Assembly (NCBI GenBank): GCA_015039465.1
Contig: MU130452.1
Location: 1-46,904 of the forward strand
DNA length: 46,904 bases
Source: Phlegmacium glaucopus
Taxonomy: Eukaryota; Basidiomycota; Agaricomycetes; Agaricales; Cortinariaceae
Direction of reading: 5' to 3'
Part shown: positions 1-10,814 of the stretch, in pieces
How positions within the stretch are numbered: position 1 is the stretch's first letter
How the letters are laid out: each line of letters opens with the position of its first letter
Position numbers and translations under genes: made by a program
Notes under the pieces: model-generated
Database searches by the model: none
What the model saw: only the letters and a program-made list of their open reading frames with translations
What the model was told of the DNA's origin: nothing

Positions 1-434
1 AATGCCCAGGCATCTTGAAGAAAAACGTCAATAATATTGTCATGTCTTGGAATGATCAAAATGTCACACAACTAGAATACCTCGGAATCACCAAGCGCGC
101 TCATCTACAGACTAAAGATGTCATTTACCGGGGCTTCTCTCCCTACTTTCAAGTCTTCCGCCCCTTGATAGATGCTCTCATGGGTGTCTTATTCACCACG
201 CCAGATTACTACACTAGCAAAAGTGCCGTCACTCACCAAGCTTTCATCGCAATTTTTGAGAACGTCCTCTCAACCCTCCCACCAGAGCCCGCTATGTCGC
301 GACCACCTACCCATGCTAAGCCAGCAGTGAAAAGGCGTATTTTCGACGATGAAGACGGTGACTTGACAATTGGGTCTGAGCCAGTGATCAGGAAACCATC
401 TATCAAACCCAAGCAGGTCCGTGTCGCTGCCTAA
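1..434 (+). CDS. 3' end of an unrecognised protein gene (5' part outside window)
   Basis: The frame is open from the first bases of the window to a TAA at 432-434, so this is probably the last exon of a gene that starts to the left. The visible part (about 140 residues) begins with a mixed helical segment, has an aromatic stretch (YRGFSPYFQVFRP) and ends in a Pro/Lys/Arg-rich tail (KRRIFDDEDGD, KPSIKPKQ) that could be disordered or nuclear. I do not recognise the family. No intron is needed inside this stretch. It lies beside repeat-rich DNA, so it could also be a transposon-associated gene. Confidence 0.4.
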   Translation, partial: CPGILKKNVNNIVMSWNDQNVTQLEYLGITKRAHLQTKDVIYRGFSPYFQVFRPLIDALMGVLFTTPDYYTSKSAVTHQAFIAIFENVLSTLPPEPAMSRPPTHAKPAVKRRIFDDEDGDLTIGSEPVIRKPSIKPKQVRVAA

Positions 435-2035
435 CAGTAGGGTCTTGTCTTTGAACCCTCAATACTATGATGAGCACATGGCCCTGGTAGGCATGGCTCT
501 ACCCTTCCCCGTTTTTATTCTTCCTCCTCATCTTCCGTTCTTCACTTTATCTCTCTTCCTCTCCTCCCATCGTTTCACTCATCTTTGTTTGCATTGCGTT
601 TGCATTGCGTTTGACACATCTTGTATTTGTTGTAGTCAATTATACAATTATGCTTCACGTTTTAGCCTTAAGGTCGTAACTCTCAATTGATTCAGATGCA
701 ATTATTTCATACTGGATGAAATCATTAATTATTGAATATATCAATGGTGCCCAACTTCACAGCTCATGTTCCTCATTAAGTTCATCTCTCTCAAGTTCAT
801 CTCTGCCATCACCTCAAGACTCAGTTACAAGGCGGGCATTGATTATCTCGGCGGCTTTCTTTGCACGGGCTATTAACACTTGGCAGTAAAGGTTTGGCTT
901 TGGCCTCGAACGCTGGGATACATGATGGTAGGGTTTGCGTGGGTTCGGACCCAACAGAGATGGTTGGTGAGTGGTTCCATAGAGCAATTTTGGGAGTACA
1001 TGCATGGTAGGTGGTGGTAGGGATGTCCATTGAGAAGCTGAATTATGAGTAGAAGCTGGCAATGGGTTCGATAGGTATAGGATTGATGATGAAGTTTGTA
1101 TAGATGACGAAGTTTGTATATCGGTGGGGGGGGCAGACCCAGATTGTTCATCAGCAAAACTGAGCTCGAAGATGAGGGACTCTGTTCTCTTAAGTGGCAT
1201 AGAAAGAATTCCTATTCTATATGTTGAAGCCTTACGACGTGAGAGCAAGACAAACCACACTTACAAAGCTTGCGCGTATAACTTTCAGATTAAAATTAAG
1301 AGGATGATCGTGTCAGATATTCAAACTTGGGGGCTAGGAAGCATGGGAATCCAGATCGGCTAGCAAGCATTGAATGGACATTTGGAACTGAGTGGATTGG
1401 GGTCAAGGAGTAGTCAAAAAATGTGTAATTGGGGTCAAGGAGTAGTCGAGAAATGTGTAATACCATGACAAAGCTATGACTAGGTGTGACTATCATGTTA
1501 CTTCACCTGACGAAATGTTTTTACTGAGGTTGACTAGTCATATGTGTTTAAAATGGCTCTAATTGGAATTTTGAGTCTCAAGATGGTCAGATTCTGGTCT
1601 CAAATTAAAAACCAGTTTAATCAGCATTGGCACAACCTTGCCATTGAGCTAAGTTGTAGTTACTATTACTTACTATTAGTATCTTAGTGACATTACATAT
1701 TATAGCAATGATTGATGCATCAATGACTAATGGTTTCACACCAACTTTTGATTGATCTTGATGAACAAGTGAACACCAATTTTAGTAGTCATGTAAGCAT
1801 CAAAAATTTTGTCATTTAGTCAGGTATGTGACTTTTGCTTGACTTTTGCCCATCTTTCATGGGACTATTACATGACTTACATGACTTCTTGTTTTTACTG
1901 AGGGTAACAAACAACAATGAACAAACAACAACAACAAACAAATATCAACAATGAATCAATGTCAACAATGAATCAATGTCAACCTTGACAACAAGAGATG
2001 ACGATGAACAATAACAAACAAATAAATGATGATGA
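435..2035. other. Intergenic, no convincing gene
   Basis: A pyrimidine-rich stretch follows the stop at 434 and includes a small 11-bp duplication (TGCATTGCGTT twice, near 590-613). A minus-strand ORF at 814-1260 has Ser/Thr/Pro-rich composition, overlapping ORFs in other frames and no recognisable domain. The rest is AT-rich with short direct repeats such as AACAACAA near 1905-1960. Confidence 0.5.
1397..1460. repeat. Two-copy 32-bp direct repeat
   Basis: Two adjacent copies of a 32-bp unit containing GGGGTCAAGGAGTAGTC and ATGTGTAAT. They differ only at a few bases (CAAAAA versus CGAGAA). It lies in non-coding DNA with no function apparent. Confidence 0.75.
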
Positions 2036-2085
2036 ATGGACAGAATGACCATTGATAGGACCCAGGAGATGTCTAGGGATGTAAA

Positions 2086-2280
2086 TGCACCATTGTTGCA
2101 GTTTCACAACCTTTGCAGTATACATGCAGATATTCATAGATACTTGTGGATGCTCACATATTGTTGCAGATACTTGCAGATCATCACAGGTCATCACAGG
2201 TCATTGCAGATCATTGCACATACTCACAGATCATTGCAGAATACTTGCAGATCATCACAGATACTTGCAGTCATCACCAA
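2086..2280. repeat. Degenerate short-period repeat (GCAGATCATCACA-like)
   Basis: Variants of CTTGCAGATCATCACAG, ATCACAGGTC and ATACTTGCAGA recur with irregular spacing for about 200 bp. Spacing and unit length vary, so this is a decayed minisatellite. The ORFs crossing it in several frames are by-products of the repeat. Confidence 0.6.
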
Positions 2281-2340
2281 CATTTGCATTATCATTCACA
2301 GTTACCAGCAGTTCTCACAATCTTTAAACACACTTAGGTC

Positions 2341-2990
2341 ACTCAGGTGACTTTATTACTCATCACCTTTATTTTTATCTTGTCTCCTTTATTTGGCTCT
2401 TATCTCCTATGTTTCATTATGTTACATTCCGTCACACGTTACTCCGGTCCAACTCCGACAGAGTTGTTTCCGGTAGTCCGTACTCCGTTCCAGTACTTTC
2501 CCTTGTCTCCGACTCTACTCCTCCTACGTCCGACTCTGAGACTTCTCCGTATCACTCCGACTCTTCCGACGATATCCCAAACACCTTACCACACCTTCGT
2601 CATAACAACTATTCCTTTGTCATCACTTTCCCACTATCAGTCAGCACACCAGCCATGGATTATTCACCCAAGAATGCAGGACCTTTTCCGGGAGCAGAAC
2701 GCAGCACTTATATTTATATTCTATATTTTGGTTGCAATTCCTTTTATATTTAAAGTACTCGAACTTGTATGTTTTCCCTCAGTTCGAATATCAACTTTGT
2801 TTCCTCCTCTTGTTCGTCCTCTAAGTCACTGAGGTCTTCCATCTTATTACTTCTTCTTCCATTCCAAAATCAGGACACCTTAGGAGCTGGGCGGCACAGC
2901 ACACACGCTGAGGCCAACGTCCTTTCCGCTTACTGTTCTGGATCCGTTCCGTCCGTTCCAGAGTAACTCCGACGTGACTTCTTTGTTTTA
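2341..2990 (+). other. Possible degenerate retroelement-like segment
   Basis: T/C-rich sequence with repeated TCCGACTC-type motifs, followed by an ATG-containing stretch (MDYSPKNAGPFPGAERS) and a short frame with RSWAAQHTR near 2887-2915 that is reminiscent of gag-like proteins. No reverse transcriptase, integrase, primer-binding site or LTR pair is seen. The call rests on composition and repeat context only. Confidence 0.2.
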
Positions 2991-3184
2991 AACTTAACAC
3001 ATTACCAAATTACCAGACCCATGTGACTCCGCTTTAACCCACATTTTACATTTCTGTTTCACCTTTCTGCACTTAGCTATTTGCTAGTTACTATATTATT
3101 AGCAGTAGCAAGTAAGGTAAAGGAACAGAGGAGAACAGACAAAACTACCACAGTTTTGATCCCACCTTTGGAACATTGTACTAA

Positions 3185-3854
3185 GAGTCTGTTCGGTATC
3201 CATATTCGGTTTGAATATGAATAATGAATATGAGTTTGATGGCATCATCGGCATATGGGCAATTCTGTCAGTTTCCTAATTGAGCAGGACTGTCACACAC
3301 CCTTATTAATATTATTATCAGTCAATCTCATCGTTGCGTGTTATACCTCTCATATCCCTCCTCTATGAGGAATATGACAGTAACACTGGCTGTGACATAT
3401 ATTATATGTTTTATTAAAATATTTATGAGTCAGTTTGTAGTCTATCCCACCCTTTATGCCTCGGACATCTGTTTGTATTTGTACATCTCGCATCACATGA
3501 TTATTACACATGACCATTCAAGGCCAGATCTAATCAGTGGTGATGGTCTGTCATCAAACCCATAAATAAGAATTTAAAAATTAAAATATTTTTCATGTCT
3601 AAACAATTAATTTGTAAATTGTATTCCAATGCCAATAATATTTATAATATATGTCACAGCCTGTAGCTGTCATATTTCTCATATAATGAGAGGTATAATA
3701 CACAACGATAAGATTGACTGATAATAATATTAATAAGGATGTGTGACAGTCCTGCTCAATTAGGAAACTGGCGGAATTGCCCAGATGCCGATGATGCCAT
3801 CAAACTCATATTCATTATTCATATTCAAACCAAATATGGATACCGAACAGACTC
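3185..3854. mobile_element. 670-bp PIF/Harbinger-like (Tourist-type) MITE with long inverted arms
   Basis: Arms at about 3185-3406 and 3642-3854 are imperfect inverted repeats, each about 215-220 bp. The outer ends are GAGTCTGTTCGGTATCC and its complement. A 3-bp direct repeat TAA flanks the element exactly (3182-3184 and 3855-3857). The TWA-type duplication and the CTGTTCGG terminus are typical of PIF/Harbinger-derived MITEs. The roughly 235-bp centre has no convincing transposase, so the copy is non-autonomous. It sits 30 bp left of the decayed hAT element. Confidence 0.85.
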
Positions 3855-3886
3855 TAAGCTACTCTGGCACTCTTGAATAATAATAC

Positions 3887-6800
3887 TAGGGCTGGGTTTG
3901 TTAGTTCCATGTTAGTAACATACCAGTATATCACGTGTTAGTAACACATTAGTAACATATCTAACACAGCCAGCTGAAATTCTGATGTGATATACTGTGA
4001 GATACCTCAATATAAACTGAGGGGTTGCGAGTCTTATCCGGAAATTCACATGACGTGTTTACGCAGAAAAACAAAGTCCTTGCATGGCCGTTTTGGATAT
4101 TTTCGCCCCTATGTAATGCCGAGGACTCAAAGCTCCCGAAAATTGAAAGAAATTACCCCCACTATCCAGAACCAATTCGAGTACCTCTGATTCTCCATGA
4201 TATCAACACCTGACCAGCAGGCCCTGCTTGCACTTTGCGACAAGTTTATCAATTCTGGTGAAGATGTCACTTTGGCCCACCTGCTTGACTTGGTTAATTC
4301 CACCATTTTGGATCACGAAAGCGAGGACTTCAAGGATTGGTCCAAGTATATGGAGAAGCTGAATGAGACATGGGTGCTTATCAACAAGGAGAACGAACAT
4401 ATTCCATGGCCCGAGGTATGTAAATACCTCTAATTCTTGATTTCATTCTCAGCATGGCTTGATATGGCAGCCCCCACCCAGAGAAGCGTCTACTGCCTCG
4501 GTGACGGCCAATTCTGCCACGGCTGTCAATACTTCAACGGCATGGGGAGATGTTCTCCAGGGTGATGCCGCAAAAGAGCACCGAGATCGGCTGCGTGCTG
4601 ATCTCAAGCTTAGGCTTGATGGTGGGAATGGTGTTGGACCTGCGCGCCAGCCAAAGTCAGCTGAAGATCAAAAAAAGGGAGGAAAGCCGTGAGATGGTTT
4701 GGTAGATGACCTTGTATTTGAGTTTGATGAGTGCAAGCCAGGAGCTCTGAAAGCTAAACCGGTTGTGTATTGTGTGGGCTGCGATAGATCTACCTCTGGG
4801 CGTGACCCAAATTGTATAAAATCGCATGCTAAAAACTGTAATGTACATAAGATTTCATGCTTTCTGTGGCGAAAATTTAATAGGATTTCTAGAAGCTTGC
4901 GGTCAACTTTCCGACTCTGCATAAGAGTGTCACCAAGGCTCTGGTAGAGCATGCGCACTCGACAAAGTTAGAGAACGTGTCTACTCGGTTGAGTCAGTCC
5001 AAAAGATCAGCCACCTCAGAAGGTACTACGGAAGGGGCCTCAGAGGAAATCTCGAGCACAGCAACCCCAGGAATCCTCACCTACATGAATCCAGAAAAGA
5101 TCAGTGAGCAGCAAAAAATCAAGATCGAGCTGCTCATGTTCCGCATGTTCATCTGCTGTGCGCTGCCTTGGGCGCTTATGGATAGCCAATTTTTTACCAA
5201 CTTTATGTTTGCACTCGCTCTGAACTTTACAGTCCCTGACCGATCTGCTTTTTTTCCAAAACATTTGGTGCAGGAGGTTGCAGTGTGGGGTGAAAAATTC
5301 AAGTTATTCCTTGAAGGGAAGTCTCACCTTACCATGTCACTTGATGGTTGGAGCACCAGAGCAAAAGACGAAATCTATACAGTCCACACCACCACACCAA
5401 AATGACGCTCATTCTTCACAGATGGACATGTCTTCAAGGGTATATCTGTGACAGGAGATGCTCTTAAAGATGTCCTTATTCGCGTAAGGACTCTCACATG
5501 TTGCGAGAGTATTGCTAATTTTTAACTCATTCTCTCAGTTGTTGGTGACTTATGACCCAATGAAATACAGCGCTATCGCAGGTGATGGTGGACCAAATGT
5601 TCGATCTGCGAAAATCAAAATCAACACACATTTTCCTTGGATCCTGAATATTTACGATCCATGCCATAATCTGAATTTATTTCTGAAGGATCTGGGAAAA
5701 CTCTTCAAGGATGTGAGTTCTTTCATTTCATACTCAACTTGAAGAAGACTAATCTAATACCTTATTTTATAGATGCTCGTCATCGTTTCAGGGATTGCAA
5801 ATTACTTTGGCAAATCCAATTATGGTACATTCCATCTGGATGTTCAGCGCAAAACTGAGGGTGTTCGGGAAGGCATAAAAAGTAATTCTGAGACTCGCTT
5901 TTCCTCAAGTTACCAGCAGGTTGTATCAGTTCACCAGTGCATGAGTCCGATTAAGAAGTGTGTTGCCTCAAAAACCTTGAAGTTCGACACAAAGGCTGTG
6001 AGTCAATATTCTTTTTTCCCAGAACATCAATCTAATTCACTAGGAAACAGACAAAAAAGTTGCTTCCATATATACAGGAGGGAGCTCTGCATTATTCGTT
6101 CATGGGCGAAATGAGTGGCTTCATTCAGCTACTATCATCTGGTGCCAACGCTATTCTTACTCTCAAAGGGCAGAATACTACATGTGCTGATGTTTTCTAC
6201 GTCTGGGTCTGCATCGCACACCATTTAGAGAACATCCTTGCATCACCAGATGTTGGGGTCACTCAGCACCGTAATAATGTCATCAGAATCTACAATCACC
6301 GCTTCGACCAGATGATGGAGGAATCATCACATAAAGTTTTCCTTCTTGGCTACTATCTTCATCTGTGTATTTCACAGTCATCAATTGACCCGTGAAACAA
6401 AACCCCTCAAATGGTGGATGCAGCTCTCAAAGGATTCAAATGCTCGTCTACTTTCAGTACGTTATCTATATCTCACACACTGCAATTATTAATTAACACC
6501 TGATATATTTTCATTTAGAAAGTTGCAGTCAAGATTTTTTCAATTTCGCCATCAGAAATCTGCGACGAACGTACTGCCTCACGCCTTGGATGGCTCAATG
6601 CAGCACGCCGAAGTTCAATCACACCCAAGCATTTGGTCGACTCAGCTAAACTTTATGATTACTATGTCAATGGGTTCGAGGATGGTAGTTCTACCCATAC
6701 CGCTCGTGTTCACCTTTCAAAAGTCACAAAATCCACATCTTCAACTCCTGCCACCTATTCCGCTCCATTGCTGATGGACCTTCTCAATTCCGACAATGTT

Positions 6801-7282
6801 GAGCCACAGGATACAGAAGCCATGGAAGAGCTGTGGTTCAACAACCCAGATCCTTATGATCTTGCTGAAACAGACCGTGTTGACGCTGACTTACAAGAAA
6901 TGGTTTTCCGGTCCTCAAATCAGTTCAACATTGCCTACTATGTGAAGCTCGGTGACAGTAAACTTACAATGCTCATATCAAATGTTGATAAGGCTGGACC
7001 CGGAGCATCACTGGTTACAGAAACAACTCCTCTTCAAGGTAAACCAGTTGGAAAGCCTGGAGAGTGGAGTGTGGCGAGCTTCCTCGAGGCAGCATAGGTA
7101 TCTAGCATGAATATAATGTATCTAGCATGTTAGATACCTCTCTCACTATGTTACTAACCTGTTAGTAACGCGGACAATTTTTTGATTATTTCTGCCGCTC
7201 ACGTGACAAAATCACAGTTAGTAACTCAAGTATCTAACATCACAGCGCAGCCCAAACGAATCTCACGGTACTAACATAGCCC
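3887..7282 (+). mobile_element. Decayed hAT-superfamily transposon
   Basis: A degenerate transposase gene (4197-7097) is flanked by non-coding ends rich in the motif GTTAGTAAC and variants. These occur on the left near 3900-3965 and on the right near 7150-7225, like hAT subterminal binding repeats. The outermost shared sequence is GGGCT followed by TGTTAGT (left near 3889, right end inverted near 7282). I could not find a matching 8-bp target duplication, so exact ends are uncertain. Confidence 0.7.
4197..7097 (+). pseudogene. hAT transposase with nonsense mutations and a frameshift
   Basis: In order: an N-terminal helical segment (4197-4415), a short intron, a BED-like zinc finger region (YCVGCDRS ... 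IKSHAKNC, about 4765-4835), a DUF659-like part (SLDGWSTRAKDEIYTVH, then GDGGPNVRSAKIK and DPCHNLNLFLKDLGKLFKD), and the C-terminal hAT part ending FLEAA at 7097. Introns such as 4416-4452 and one starting GTAAGG near 5486 are still recognisable. The frame is broken by in-frame TGA at 4690, TAG at 4890 and TGA at 5403, and by a shift near 6370-6400. Each stop is one C-to-T change from an Arg or Gln codon. The element is therefore not expected to encode an active transposase. Confidence 0.8.
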
Positions 7283-7329
7283 GATAGCAAACATGGGTGG
7301 AAGCCTAGGTTTTGTGCTTATTTGGAGGG

Positions 7330-7541
7330 TATTACTACTTTAGGAAATTTGATGATTCGCCGAATCGACGAATTGCCGAAATTTCCAGATCCCAGATGTC
7401 CTCGGTTCAGAACTGGTTCTCAGATTTCTGGCCAATCCAGAACCAGAACCAGAACCAGAACCGAACCAGAACCACAGTTCGGTTCAGCTGGTTCTGGTTC
7501 TCTGGACTGGTTCAGAACTGAACTTCAGCATCCCTAGTACA
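7330..7541. repeat. CAGAAC/GGTTCTG simple repeat with inverted symmetry
   Basis: AACCAGAACCAGAACC-type repeats on one side and GGTTCTGGTTC-type repeats on the other form an imperfect hairpin. It ends at CATCCCTAG, directly next to the hAT fragment at 7542. A similar piece (GGTTCGGTTCTGGTTCAGAA) occurs near 8574-8600. It may be a short inserted element that truncated the downstream transposase. Confidence 0.55.
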
Positions 7542-7923
7542 GACCAGGAACATGTCATCAACATGCTTCAGTGGTGGGTAGAACACAGGCATGTTTATCT
7601 GCAGCTGTTGCATATGGCATTGGACTACCTGTCCATCCCAGGTATGTTACCCAATCAAAACAATACACATTCCCTGACTCATATCTACAATTACAGCCAC
7701 CTTTGTCAATGTTGGACACATCTTCAGTAAGGGCCAAATTTTGCTGTCACACCTCCGCAGTCGTCTCTCAGTTCAGTCAACATGTGCCCTCATGTGCCTC
7801 AGAGTTTGGAGTCTTATGGGATATGTAGATGATAGTGATGTGAAAGCAGTCACAATCCTTCCAGATGTGAAGGCTGATAAGGAGGATATACTTGAAGAGG
7901 ACTGGGATATGATTATTACATAG
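7542..7923 (+). pseudogene. hAT transposase C-terminal dimerisation domain, 5'-truncated
   Basis: After removal of a 55-bp intron (7642-7696) the frame reads through the hAT-C dimerisation signature: QWWVEHRHVYLQLLHMALDY, LSIPATFVNVGHIFSKGQ, LLSHLRSRLSVQSTCALMCL and an acidic end before TAG at 7921. The usual family residues V-E-R before F-S are replaced by V-G-H. Everything upstream of this domain is missing and is replaced by the CAGAAC repeat. This is a relic of a hAT lineage different from the element at 3887-7282. Confidence 0.8.
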
Positions 7924-7965
7924 GGTAATTTACTACATAGCCTCAATGAAACCTGCTATATCCTA

Positions 7966-8020
7966 CATACCCCTACATACCCCTATGTACCCCTATGTAC
8001 CCCACATACCCCTACCTGAA
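7966..8020. repeat. Microsatellite-like CCCCTACATA/CCCCTATGTA repeat
   Basis: Five to six units of a roughly 10-bp motif (CCCCTACATA alternating with CCCCTATGTA) follow the hAT fragment. Confidence 0.75.
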
Positions 8021-8102
8021 CCCCTCCAAACCCATACCCACTAGCCGAGGGTAAGGTTCTTGGCAGGTAAGGGTACAGGTCTGAAAAAAATACCCTAGGG
8101 TT

Positions 8103-8546
8103 TAGTGATGTGAAAGGCTCGGCTTCAAAGCCGCAAGCCGTCAAGCCGAGCCGAGCCGTGGGAAAGCTGTACCAACGGCTTGGGCTTCAGATTTTTCAGG
8201 CCATGAGCCGCGGCTTAAGCACGGCCTGGGTCTGAGCCTCGAAATTCGCATTTTTGGCAGCCTTAAGGGGGGAATTTGAACTTTTGATGACTTAAAACAG
8301 CACTGTAACAGAGTGTAATTGATAATATTACCATTGATAGTCATTTATGGTCATTTTTTAGTTTGATTTCATACAAATTTTGTTGCCCTCATGTTCTCCC
8401 TTACCTTCTAACCGTGTGGGAAAAAGCTGCAGCCTGAGCCCCAGGCTGAGCCCAAGCCATGCAAAGTTTTGGCCTATGGCTCGGGCCTGGCTTTGTAGAG
8501 GCCGTGTCAAGCCTAAGCTGAGCCGAGCCGAGCCGTAACATCACTA
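8103..8546. mobile_element. 444-bp non-autonomous hAT MITE with GC-rich inverted ends
   Basis: The element runs from TAGTGATGT to ACATCACTA. It is flanked by a perfect 8-bp direct repeat CTAGGGTT (8095-8102 and 8547-8554), the hallmark of hAT insertion. Subterminal regions on both sides are built of GGCTCGGCT/AGCCGAGCC-type repeats in inverted orientation. The AT-rich middle has no transposase. Removing it restores a continuous host sequence, so insertion was clean. Confidence 0.88.
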
Positions 8547-8554
8547 CTAGGGTT

Positions 8555-9263
8555 ACCCAGGTTAATCTCTACTTGGTTCGGTTCTGGTTCAGAACCAGTT
8601 TGAACCATAAGAACCAGTTAAAAATAGACTTTTGTTAGGATATCTATCACCAATTAGACAAGAAATTCTCATTTTAAATTTTATTTTCTAAAATTACATC
8701 TTATTTCTTAGCAATAAATATATCTTGAAATTTGAGGCCAGAAGTTTGTACTATTGGTGTTATAACTATGACATCACTAAACGTAAACATGAAAAGAAAA
8801 ATACTACTAAATCATTTTGCCAACTAGTGACAACTTTCCCTATCCCTATCTTATACAAGGAATTCAAACAATCAATAAGGTAATCGATTATGGAGTGGGG
8901 GATCAATATCACAGCATATCATGACCCTCTGATTTGTCTATCTGTACATGGAAAGCTCATGTTAGAAGGTCTTGCAGTCCACTACTCCACTTTTCGCATG
9001 TACTGTTTTTAGGATACAGAACAACTCATGTAGGACTTGCGGTATTACACTGTATGAAACGTAAGCGATCGAATACCGTATATTAACTGAGCAGCATGCC
9101 AATTCCTTCCTCTCCCCATCCGTCAGCGAACTACTGCTCTGCTCAAGCATGACTACAAGTCTCATCAGTTGAAGAAGAACTGAAAGGGGGTGGATGTTGT
9201 CATGTAGGTTCATTCAACGACAAGTTCGCCTTTAGCTTGTCTCGTTGATTGATAATCCTCTAG
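8555..9263. other. Intergenic / upstream region of the GTPase gene
   Basis: AT-rich DNA. Any 5' exons of the GTPase at 9264 must lie here, but I found no unambiguous start. A minus-strand ORF at 8962-9213 has no recognisable features. Confidence 0.4.
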
Positions 9264-10559
9264 ACATTTTGGAAAGACAAGGGCAGGAAAGAGCACGGTT
9301 AACAACCTTGATTACTGTTATCCCTGTTTTTTAAAACCGACCGCCCTCAATTCTTAGTTCATTAACGACGCCTATCAATGGCCTGTCACGAAGAGCACTG
9401 GGAACATGACATCAGATACCGCCACCATTTCCTACGTTAGTTCGCAGCTCTCAGTTGACAATCAGAAAATCTGTCTTGTGGACACAATCGGCTTGGGCGG
9501 TTGAGGACCATAACAGGTTCCGGCTTACTGCTAAATGGATCGATATCTTCAGCCCTGGTGGAGATCCGTAAGTCTTCTAATCGCAATGATATTACAAACC
9601 AGGCCTTACCCGATATGACATGCAGCAAAACCGGGAAAGGAGGTGTTTTACACGGGATAGTTAAAGGCTTCCTCTATTTTATCGACATCACCGACGAAGC
9701 AGGGCTTAACCAGGATAATCAACGCAACCTGGAAATCTTCAAAGCAATTGTCGGAACAGAAGCGATGAACAGTGTTATTTTCGTCGCTACCAAGTGGGCG
9801 GAGCAGACGGAAAGAGCACGTAGGAGGCAGGAAAGGAGACATGCCGATTGGGAGAATAAAGTGTCTACAAATTTCCTGGGGGCTCACATTATGCGCCTTG
9901 ATGCCGAAACGTCACGCTACTGTGAGGACGAACTCAAGGACCTGTCGGATGGTGATGGGAAGGCTGAGAAGACAAAATATCATGACAATGCCTTGAAAGT
10001 GCTTAAGGAAGTTCTCGAGAATCGAAGAGTTGTGCATCAGATTCAAAAGGACGTCAAGGAAGTTGACACACGCATCCGCGATACAGAGGTTGGCCATGTC
10101 AACATTAAGCATGTGGAAGAAGACGCGAAGGCAATGGCTACGGCGGGGATGAACGATCAAGCTGAGGAATTGCTTCATAGTGGGCGTATGTTTGGTTCAG
10201 TCAAAGTGAAGAATGCAAGGTAGGTCGAAGCAATCAGAGCAGCAGGTAGAAAGGCATTCAATAATATGTTTGGCGAATTCCTTGCACACACGTGGTATGA
10301 TATAGGCAAGATTGGGTTGTCGTTGATCGGACTTGTTTCGACCAAAGAGCAGCAGGAGGCATTGGACAAGGTGTACGACGACATCGTTGATAACGCCGTA
10401 AAAGCCATCCATCATGGTACGGAACTCGGAGCTACACTTGGACGACCTGGAATGATGTTAGGAGGAGTGGTGGGTGGAGCAATTCAAGCTGTACCATATG
10501 TAGGGAAGCTTAGCAAAGAATGGGTTAGCAAGAGCCCTGTTAACCGCTTCAGTGGGTAG
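9264..10559 (+). pseudogene. P-loop GTPase (AIG1/fungal G-domain type) with in-frame stop
   Basis: Spliced exons are (about 9264)-9297, 9358-9499 and 9553 onward. Introns 9298-9357 and 9500-9552 are GT-AG and restore one frame. The first exon gives the Walker A/G1 motif GKTRAGKST. The second begins FIND and ends in the G3 motif VDTIGLG. The third has VLHGIVKGFLYFIDITD, then a G4-like VIFVATKWAEQ and a helical coiled-coil-like region. TAG at 10221 interrupts the frame. The same frame then continues for 112 codons to 10559 (VEAIRAAGRKAFNNMFGEF ... GATLGRPGMMLGGVVGGAI, a glycine-zipper-like segment). No start codon lies in frame just upstream of the first exon. It is either a recent pseudogene (CAG to TAG) or a truncated protein ending at 10223. 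Confidence 0.65.
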
Positions 10560-10814
10560 TCCAGACTACGGTTGCCGGTTATGGGTTAGAAGGAGTATGG
10601 TTTGAGTGTAGGAGGGAATGGTGCGACTTATATTGGGCCTAATCCATCGCGTGTTTTTCGACGAGTCATATTAGTGAAACATAGTGAGCCACCGGGATGG
10701 GTTGCAAGCCCTTATGAAAAAGGCTGTAATAAAAATCATTTATATCTGGCAAGGTCAGCGTTGCTAGAAAATCCGGAAACTGGCGACTCTCGGAAAATCC
10801 GATGTCTGGCAGAT

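Noticed and set aside
814..1260. 148-codon minus-strand ORF
   Set aside because: Other frames are open over the same bases, composition is repeat-like and no motif was recognised.
2086..2280. Possible CRISPR-like spaced repeat
   Set aside because: Units are short, unequal and without unique spacers, and the genome is fungal; it is a degenerate minisatellite.
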